Of a DNA stretch of 19,174 bases, positions 14,062 to 19,174 are shown in pieces. How positions within the stretch are numbered: the stretch's first letter is position 1; every line of letters starts with the position of its first letter. Under the pieces are notes generated by a model. That model searched no databases and had not been told where the DNA came from. It saw nothing but the letters and a program-made list of their open reading frames with translations. Origin of the DNA: JBBRFH01 sp038224615 (GTDB taxonomy: Bacteria > Planctomycetota > Phycisphaerae > Tepidisphaerales > Tepidisphaeraceae); the NCBI GenBank assembly GCA_038224615.1, contig JBBRFH010000030.1, forward strand, positions 1 to 19,174, read 5' to 3'. Both the position numbers and the translations under genes were made by a program.

Positions 14062-15841
14062 GGCCGGCGTGGGTTCCTTCCCCGGGGTTGGCCGCGTCGG
14101 TGCGGGTCTTGATTTCCTCGGCCACCGAACCGCATTCCTTCATCGAGGTCGCGTAGAAGGGGTTGGCGATGACGTTGGTGTCCTGCACCCAGTTGGCACC
14201 CTTGGCTCCGAACGCCATCGGGCAGTGGAACACGTACAGCACCGGCGCCAACTGCGCCGTGGGCGGAGCGCGATGGAGCAGTGCCTTCATCGCTTCGCCG
14301 ACGACCACGAAGGCCTCGCGCTGCCTGGGCAACGGCTTGCCGTCCATCGCGACGGCGGCGGTGGCGAGCGCTGAGGCAAGCTCCCGCGCCGCGGCGCTGG
14401 AGCGCCCGTCGTCAGCGACGCGCCGGGCGGCCTTCAACAGCTCGTCGACCTTCAGCGGCGTGTCGGACTGCTGCAGCGCGCCCAGGTCTTTCGCCATTGC
14501 GAGGTACGCCGACGTTACCTCGTCCATGCCGGCAACGACTTCGACGGTCGCCTGAGTGGTGGGGATGGACGGCTTCGATGTCGGCGCTGCTCCACCGGCC
14601 AGATGCTTGGCGATCGCCTCCTTGAGCCGGCTTTCGCTGTCGAGCAGAAATTGCCCGCTGGTGACGACCGTTTCGCCGGCACTAAGGCCCGAGCGCACTT
14701 CGACGGTACCGTTCTGACCCTGCGCGCCCAATTGCAGGTCGCGCGGCTCAAATCGGCCTCCACCCATCGCGACGAACGCGATCTGCTTGCGGCCGCTGTC
14801 GATGACCGCCTCGCGGGGGATCATCAGTGCGTTGGTGCCTTCGCTCACGGCGATCTCCGCGCTGGCGTACATGTTTTCGCGAAGGGCGTAATCCTGGTTC
14901 AGCACTTCAATGCGCACCGTGGCGGTGCGCGTCGCGGGATCAAGGTGCGGGTGGATGAACAGCACACGCCCGTCATACGTCCGTCCGGGTTGGGACAGCA
15001 CTGATGCGTGGACGGTTTGCCCTTCATGGATCAACCCGAGCTCCTGCTCGTAGACCTGCGCGTCGATCCACATCTCATGCCGCGATGCGATGCGCATGAC
15101 GAGATCCCCGGCTTTAATGGCGGCGCCCTCGTAGACCATCTTCGTCGTCAGGTGTCCGCCGATGGGAGCGAGGATGGGGATCGTCCGCGGGGCGGATTTC
15201 AGCTTTGCCAGATCCTCGATCTGCTGTTCCGGAAGGCCGAACTGCAGCAGCTTCTGCTTCGCGCTGTCGGCGACGTTCTTGCTCGTCGCGTCGTCGGGGG
15301 CGCGGGCGACCTGTGCGCGGGCACCGATCAGTTCGTCCACCGCCAGCGTCAGTTCGGGGCTGTAAAGGTCAAACAGCGGCTGGCCTTCCTTGATCATCAT
15401 GCCGTCGATGTTGGCGTAGAGCTTCTCGATCCAGCCGCTGACGCGCAGGTTGATGTCGCGGTGCAGGGGTTCGGGTTCACGCAGGTAGCCCACGGCTCGG
15501 ACCGTCCGCACCAGCGGCCCCTTGCTGACTTCGGTGGTGCGGACGCCCATGTTCTGCACGATCACCGGGTCGATCAGCACGCCGAGTGAACCCGCGCTGG
15601 ACGATTTCAGCGGCGTCAGTTCCATGTGGCAAATCGGGCAGAGGCCGGGGTGATCCTGAATCACCTGCGGATGCATCGAGCAGGTCCACAGTTGCTTGTC
15701 TGCGGCGGCGGGTGCGGTCGTCGGGCCTGTGGCGTGATTCGCTGATGATGACGAATGTCTTCCCGCGAAATATGCGGCCACAGTGATCACGACGACGATC
15801 GGCACGAGCCAGCCGCGGGACGGGGAATTGGCGTGGTTCAT
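14051..15841 (-). CDS. cusB: CusB-type periplasmic adaptor with heavy-metal-binding and DUF3347-like domains
   Basis: The 596-residue protein has an N-terminal membrane anchor (WLVPIVVVITVAAYFAG, 11-27) and a heavy-metal-binding domain at 51-78 (LWTCSMHPQV, then CPICHMELTP, with Cys54, Met56, His57, Cys68, Cys71 and Met73). Membrane-fusion barrel-sandwich and beta-barrel segments follow (about 110-345), then a membrane-proximal domain and, from about 440, a DUF3347-like region ending VFHCPMAFGAKGANWVQDTN and NPFYATSMKECG. It closes with a His-rich tail, HAGHDH. It would link CusA to the outer-membrane channel and hand metal to the pump. Its start overlaps the stop of the TolC-family gene (ATGA) and its end overlaps the cusA start. 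The domains at both ends may replace a separate CusF chaperone, which is absent from the window. Confidence 0.92.
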   Translation of the reverse strand: MNHANSPSRGWLVPIVVVITVAAYFAGRHSSSSANHATGPTTAPAAADKQLWTCSMHPQVIQDHPGLCPICHMELTPLKSSSAGSLGVLIDPVIVQNMGVRTTEVSKGPLVRTVRAVGYLREPEPLHRDINLRVSGWIEKLYANIDGMMIKEGQPLFDLYSPELTLAVDELIGARAQVARAPDDATSKNVADSAKQKLLQFGLPEQQIEDLAKLKSAPRTIPILAPIGGHLTTKMVYEGAAIKAGDLVMRIASRHEMWIDAQVYEQELGLIHEGQTVHASVLSQPGRTYDGRVLFIHPHLDPATRTATVRIEVLNQDYALRENMYASAEIAVSEGTNALMIPREAVIDSGRKQIAFVAMGGGRFEPRDLQLGAQGQNGTVEVRSGLSAGETVVTSGQFLLDSESRLKEAIAKHLAGGAAPTSKPSIPTTQATVEVVAGMDEVTSAYLAMAKDLGALQQSDTPLKVDELLKAARRVADDGRSSAAARELASALATAAVAMDGKPLPRQREAFVVVGEAMKALLHRAPPTAQLAPVLYVFHCPMAFGAKGANWVQDTNVIANPFYATSMKECGSVAEEIKTRTDAANPGEGTHAGHDH

Positions 15842-17208
15842 GGCTTGGTCTCCTGAGTCGCCGGCGATGCCGGTGCGAGCGTTTCGACGTCCATCCCCGC
15901 CAGTGCTTCGAGTTCGGCGAGCATTTTCTCTCGCGTGGCCCGGGCTTCGACGGCGGTCAGGCGCACCTCGAGGAGCGTGCGCTGCGTGTCGATCAGGTCG
16001 ATATAGGATGAAGCGCCGTTGGAATACGCTTGGCGCGAGAGATCGACGGTGCGCTGGGCGAGCGGAATGATGTCTTCGGTGAAGACGAGCCCGCGCCGTT
16101 CGGCGTCACGCAGCGCGAGGAGCGTCGAAGCGAATTGGCCTGCGCGGTCGGCCTGCAACTGCCCGGCGGACGCTTCGATGCGACGCAGGTCGGCGCGCGA
16201 CTCGGCGATCATCGCGCGGATCTTCGGAAACTGCGTCGGCAACACGATCGCAGCGCCGATGGACTGCGAGATCGACCCCGTGAATGCCGCCATCGGGTTG
16301 ATCTCGGGCATGTACTCGAGCCTGGCGCGACGGACGGCGGCGCGGCGCGATTCGCGGTCGTAACCCATGGCCGACAACTCGGCATTGTTGACCACGCCGG
16401 CGGCGAGCAGCGAGTCGTCATCGGCCGGGATCGGGCGGGCGGCGGGAAACGTTGTCGGTGCGAGCAGCGCAGCGGCGGCGGGGCGACGCAACAGGCCGTT
16501 CAGCACCGCACGCTGCTGCTCCAACTCAGACTTCATCGTCGCCAGTTCGCTGTCGGCAAGTTTCAGCTCGACGTCGGCGCGGAGCTGTTCCTGTTGCGAT
16601 CCGCCTGCCCGCACCCGACTGGCGGCGGTATCGGCGACAAGCCGCAACAGGCCGGCGTTCTGCTGCTGGATGCGCACTCGCTCGGCCTGCAGGCAGTAAT
16701 CCGACCACGCCTGCAACACTTTCACCTGCAGGTCGAACTTGGCGGCCCGGAAGCGTTCGCCGGCGGCCTGGGCTTCGCGCCAAACCACGACGGCGTCCTG
16801 GTAGGTCTTGTTGGGCAGCGCCGTCGCGTCCATCAGCCTGACCGACGTGGTGAGCCGATCGAACGACTTCATCCGCTGGGCCGAGAACATGTACTCGAAG
16901 TTGAGCTCGACCGGCTGCGACGGCCACGAGCCGGCCTGGTTGATCTTGTGGACGGCCATTGCCCACTCGTGGTATGCAGCTTCCAGATCGCCGTTGGCCA
17001 GGAAAGCGCGCCGCAACACGTCGCGCCATGCCGGCTCGGGGGGCAGGTCGTCGGTCGTACGCGTGCGGGTGCGGTCATCGGTCGCGTACCCGTACCGACC
17101 CGCCGTCGCGTCGAGGGCGTCGTTTTGCTTGTCGGCGTCGGCGGGCTTCAGGACGCAACCCGCGATGGGAACGACGACGGCAAGGATGGCGTAAGGGATT
17201 ATCCGCAT
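15838..17208 (-). CDS. TolC-family outer-membrane efflux lipoprotein (CusC-like)
   Basis: The 456-residue product starts MRIIPYAILAVVVPIAGCVL, a lipoprotein signal with Cys18 as the acylated residue. Two outer-membrane-efflux repeats follow, rich in alpha-helical heptads (KFDLQVKVLQAWSDYCLQAE and ADVELKLADSELATMKSELE in the first half; ASTLLALRDAERRGLVFTED and LSRQAYSNGASSYIDLIDTQ in the second). Such proteins form the trimeric channel through the outer membrane. The frame is open upstream to 17295, but that part translates a dispersed repeat, so I chose the ATG at 17208 that opens the signal peptide. Its TGA overlaps the adaptor ATG by four bases, making it the first gene of the efflux operon. 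No clear promoter or metal-responsive operator was found upstream; a TATAAA lies about 15-20 bases before the ATG without a suitable -35. Confidence 0.9.
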   Translation of the reverse strand: MRIIPYAILAVVVPIAGCVLKPADADKQNDALDATAGRYGYATDDRTRTRTTDDLPPEPAWRDVLRRAFLANGDLEAAYHEWAMAVHKINQAGSWPSQPVELNFEYMFSAQRMKSFDRLTTSVRLMDATALPNKTYQDAVVVWREAQAAGERFRAAKFDLQVKVLQAWSDYCLQAERVRIQQQNAGLLRLVADTAASRVRAGGSQQEQLRADVELKLADSELATMKSELEQQRAVLNGLLRRPAAAALLAPTTFPAARPIPADDDSLLAAGVVNNAELSAMGYDRESRRAAVRRARLEYMPEINPMAAFTGSISQSIGAAIVLPTQFPKIRAMIAESRADLRRIEASAGQLQADRAGQFASTLLALRDAERRGLVFTEDIIPLAQRTVDLSRQAYSNGASSYIDLIDTQRTLLEVRLTAVEARATREKMLAELEALAGMDVETLAPASPATQETKP

Positions 17209-17269
17209 GAGGACCGTCGGTTCTTCTTTATAACGAACGCCGGTGCCAGGAAGGTTCCAGCCTTCTTTG

Positions 17270-17294
17270 TGGCACGGGTTTTCAATCCGTGCCA
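17270..17294. repeat. Palindromic dispersed-repeat hairpin between the DUF3465 and TolC genes
   Basis: TGGCACGG (17270-17277) pairs perfectly with CCGTGCCA (17287-17294) around a nine-base loop. This TGGCACGGGTTTTCAATCCG type of element is one I recall as a scattered repeat in planctomycete and acidobacterial genomes, different from the GTGGGC-type element near 2808. It lies 14 bases from the DUF3465 stop and could act as a 3' hairpin for that gene's transcript. Confidence 0.65.
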
Positions 17295-17307
17295 TAGACG
17301 TGACAGC

Positions 17308-17805
17308 CTACTCGTAACGTTGGCCGCGGTGTTCGATCCAACCGCCTTCGCGCCAGTTTTTGGGGTCGTGGTGGGTCCAGTGGATGCAGCCGCCGCGATC
17401 GTTGTACTCGTACTCGCCCTTGAATCGCACCGTGTCGCCCTCCCGTACCGGCACCCGGCCGAACTTGGTGTTGTGGGCGATCTTGATGGTGACGTCGCAG
17501 TCGGCAACTTCGACGAGGAACTGCTGATGCTGCCCAGTACCGTCGGAGGTGTCGGTGTCTTCTGGAAGGATTTTCACGACCACGCCGGCGGCGGTGATGA
17601 TCCGGTCGCTGGTGCGGGATCGAAAGAGGTCGGCGATCTCCGCGGACGCCGGCGACGATCCGGACGCAGGCGGCGAAGCCCGCGATGGAGAGTCGGGCGC
17701 GGGTCGACGCCCGAGCAGGGCTTTGATCAGCTTCAGCAGCATCTGCGCCAGCGCCACCCACGCGGCGGCCTGTCCGGGGGAGTTTTTACGGGTCGGACCG
17801 GGCAT
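17308..17805 (-). CDS. DUF3465 family protein with N-terminal hydrophobic segment
   Basis: The 165-residue protein starts with a Lys/Arg-containing stretch and a hydrophobic helix (AAAWVALAQMLLKLIKALLG, 13-32) that could anchor it to the membrane. A Pro/Ser/Ala-rich linker to about residue 55 leads to a C-terminal domain of DUF3465 type: GQHQQFLVEVADCDVTIKIA (91-110), then REGDTVRFKGEYEYNDRGG and IHWTHHDPKNWREGGWIEHR (141-160). The family is predicted to be a small OB-like beta-barrel with conserved His residues; its role is unknown. The start ATG at 17805 has no Shine-Dalgarno sequence. A TATGAT (minus strand, 17819-17814) lies so close that the transcript could be almost leaderless. It diverges from the small lipoprotein gene. 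Confidence 0.8.
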   Translation of the reverse strand: MPGPTRKNSPGQAAAWVALAQMLLKLIKALLGRRPAPDSPSRASPPASGSSPASAEIADLFRSRTSDRIITAAGVVVKILPEDTDTSDGTGQHQQFLVEVADCDVTIKIAHNTKFGRVPVREGDTVRFKGEYEYNDRGGCIHWTHHDPKNWREGGWIEHRGQRYE

Positions 17806-17857
17806 GCACCAGGATCATACCCACAACCAGTGGCCTGTCGCGCAACTCACAACACCT

Positions 17858-17886
17858 TTGACAGTTAGCCGGTCGATTGGTTTAAT
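17858..17886 (+). promoter_or_regulatory. Near-consensus sigma-70 promoter of the small lipoprotein
   Basis: TTGACA at 17858-17863 and TTTAAT at 17881-17886 are separated by exactly 17 bases. The -35 box is perfect and the -10 box has one mismatch. Transcription would start near 17893, about 55 bases before the lipoprotein ATG. This is one of the two best promoters in the window and predicts strong constitutive expression. Confidence 0.8.
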
Positions 17887-17947
17887 GCGGCCTGCGTTGG
17901 TGGAGCGCTCTGCCGCAACTTGTGATTCTCAACAGGAAGTCCTGCCC

Positions 17948-18172
17948 ATGCGTAAGATTTTTGCACTCGGCATGCTGACGATGATTGGTGCCTCGATGGT
18001 CGGCTGTGCCCGCCCGAACGAAATCGGCTGGACGCCCGCCTACACCACCGGCGAGCGCCTCAACGCGATCGCCCGCAACTGGGACATGGAAGGCAAGTAC
18101 ATGCAGGATGACATCGATCATATCCTCATGCTCCGCCCGATCACCCAGATGAGCGACTGGCACGTGCGCTGA
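17948..18172 (+). CDS. Small lipoprotein of unknown function (74 aa)
   Basis: The product reads MRKIFALGMLTMIGASMVGC, a bacterial lipoprotein signal with Cys20 as the predicted lipidated residue. The mature part is about 54 residues, with helical and charged character (TTGERLNAIARNWDMEGKYM, then DDIDHILMLRP). No known family is recognised. I chose the ATG at 17948 because it opens the signal peptide and is preceded by AGGA about ten bases upstream; the frame is open much further back, but only antisense to the DUF3465 gene. A near-consensus promoter stands upstream and a strong terminator downstream, so it forms its own well-expressed transcription unit. It could be a structural envelope lipoprotein comparable in size to Lpp, but there is no sequence similarity to support that. 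Confidence 0.8.
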   Translation: MRKIFALGMLTMIGASMVGCARPNEIGWTPAYTTGERLNAIARNWDMEGKYMQDDIDHILMLRPITQMSDWHVR

Positions 18173-18238
18173 ACTGCGCCGCCGCTTGCGAATCCGGCGC
18201 GCGATTCGTTCGCGCGTGACAACCTGACAACGAATCGG

Positions 18239-18275
18239 ACCGATCCGCATTGCTTGCGGATCGGTCGATTTTGTT
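18239..18275 (+). terminator. Rho-independent terminator after the small lipoprotein gene
   Basis: ACCGATCCGCA (18239-18249) pairs perfectly with TGCGGATCGGT (18255-18265) around a five-base loop and is followed, after CGA, by TTTTGTTG. It lies about 66 bases after the lipoprotein stop and 23 bases before the start of the next gene, so it separates the two transcription units. Confidence 0.8.
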
Positions 18276-18297
18276 GATGCTCGATCATGGCCGGAGC

Positions 18298-19174
18298 ATG
18301 AGTCGTTTCATCCTTCCTTACTTTCGCGTCAGTGCCCGCCATCAGCCGTACATGCTGCGGCTGAACTACCACCATGAGATGCTCAGCGCCGCCACCTACC
18401 CGCTCGCCGCGGCGCTGGCGGAGGGGGCGTTCGCGGCGATCGTCGCGGCGAAATACTTCCACGCGTCGGGCATGCTCATCGCGGTGATCACCGCGGCACC
18501 GATGTTCGGCAACATCATGGCGCTGGTGTGGGCCGAGGTGTCGCGCCACCGGCCGCTGGTGCGATTCGTCAACCAACTGCAACTCGGCGTGCTGATCGCG
18601 ATCGCCGCCGTCGCGCTGACGGGGTTTTTTCCACTCCATGTCGGCGGGTGGATCTTTGCCGGGCTGATCATCGTTGCCCGCGTCTTCGCCGCGGGCATCG
18701 TCACCGTGCGCTCGACAATGTGGCGCTACAACTACCCGCGTCACATTCGCGGGCAGGTGGTCGGACGTATCAACATGATCGCGACGGCAGTGCTGGCGGC
18801 GACGACCTACGCCGGCTCGCGCTGGCTCGACCACAGCGCCAGCGCCTACGTCTGGCTCTACCTGATCGCCGCCGCGTTGGGATTGCTGGGGGTCTGGCAG
18901 TTCTCGCACATTCGCATCCGCCGGGAGTGGGCGATCCTCAAGCAGGCCCGGCTCGTCGCGGCGCGTCCGGAAAGCATGGCGCAGACCGCGGAGACCAACC
19001 TCCTCAATTACGCGCCGATTCATCACGGCTTGCGCAGCACGGTGGGCAACGCCTTCGCGGTGTTGAAGAACGACCCCCGATTCCGCCTGTACCAGCGCTG
19101 GCAGATGGTCGCCGGTTTCAGCTACATGATGCTGCAGCCGCCGCTGGTGTTCCTCGTGAGTACCCGGCTGACGA
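18298..19174 (+). CDS. Major-facilitator-superfamily-type membrane transporter, 3' end outside window
   Basis: The frame is open from the ATG at 18298 to the edge, giving 292 residues. After a short cytoplasmic start (MSRFILPYFRVSARHQPYML) come hydrophobic segments at about 33-50, 58-78, 94-112, 117-137, 161-175 and 186-200. That is about six helices of an N-terminal half, followed by a hydrophilic loop of some 70 residues and the beginning of another membrane segment (MVAGFSYMMLQPPLVFLV). The loop between helices 4 and 5 reads MWRYNYPRHIRGQVVGRINM, resembling the MFS motif with R-x-G-R-x-x-G. I take this as an MFS transporter with the usual long central loop; the substrate cannot be told. 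It follows a terminator, so it begins a new transcription unit. Confidence 0.72.
   Translation, partial: MSRFILPYFRVSARHQPYMLRLNYHHEMLSAATYPLAAALAEGAFAAIVAAKYFHASGMLIAVITAAPMFGNIMALVWAEVSRHRPLVRFVNQLQLGVLIAIAAVALTGFFPLHVGGWIFAGLIIVARVFAAGIVTVRSTMWRYNYPRHIRGQVVGRINMIATAVLAATTYAGSRWLDHSASAYVWLYLIAAALGLLGVWQFSHIRIRREWAILKQARLVAARPESMAQTAETNLLNYAPIHHGLRSTVGNAFAVLKNDPRFRLYQRWQMVAGFSYMMLQPPLVFLVSTRLT

Noticed and set aside
17230..17250. TGGCAC-type sequence resembling a sigma-54 promoter before the TolC-family gene (minus strand)
   Set aside because: The essential GC of the -12 element is CG here, so it does not meet the consensus.
16030..17868. 612-codon plus-strand ORF opposite the TolC-family and DUF3465 genes
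   Set aside because: It spans two well-supported minus-strand genes and a repeat; the composition is typical of an antisense frame.

Overview
The window is about 19 kb of GC-rich, densely coding chromosome. It looks like a Planctomycetes-type bacterium, probably of the Phycisphaerae, though this is inference from gene content rather than a marker gene. The supporting signs are a FTLVELL-type prepilin of the kind abundant in planctomycetes, a chorismate dehydratase of the futalosine menaquinone pathway, a tandem-domain SppA with a Thr/Ser/Pro-rich linker, many genes without a Shine-Dalgarno sequence, and several different short palindromic dispersed repeats between genes. There are no tRNA or rRNA genes, no CRISPR array, no complete insertion sequence and no phage genes.

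Layout. Positions 1-2741 are mainly on the minus strand: mqnA (running off the left edge), a MutT-type Nudix hydrolase, and a D-isomer 2-hydroxyacid dehydrogenase. Between the last two lies a plus-strand promoter followed about 105 nt later by a textbook terminator with no credible ORF between them, a candidate small RNA. Positions 2910-8036 are on the plus strand: signal peptide peptidase sppA, class II fructose-bisphosphate aldolase fba with its own promoter and terminator, a small cupin, a small conserved-looking protein overlapping a nucleotidyltransferase-fold protein, and pdxH. Positions 8427-10277 look unstable: a secreted carbohydrate-binding-module protein, a prepilin-like gene split by an in-frame TGA, and a decayed fragment of a family 5 glycoside hydrolase abutting the prepilin start.

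Positions 10414-17208 form one minus-strand operon transcribed in the order TolC-family lipoprotein, CusB-type periplasmic adaptor, CusA-type RND pump, with overlapping start and stop codons. Together they would make a tripartite Cu(I)/Ag(I) efflux system. The three metal-relay methionines of CusA are present, and the adaptor carries an N-terminal heavy-metal-binding domain, a C-terminal DUF3347-like domain and a His-rich tail. No regulator or CusF gene lies in the window. Beyond it are a DUF3465 protein (minus), a 74-residue lipoprotein with a near-consensus sigma-70 promoter and a strong terminator (plus), and the first 292 codons of a major-facilitator-type membrane protein running off the right edge.

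The most interesting items are the candidate small RNA with a possible loop-loop contact, the prepilin gene with a single in-frame TGA, the truncated glycoside hydrolase beside it, the out-of-frame overlapping gene pair at 6768-7365, and the number of distinct hairpin repeats at gene boundaries.
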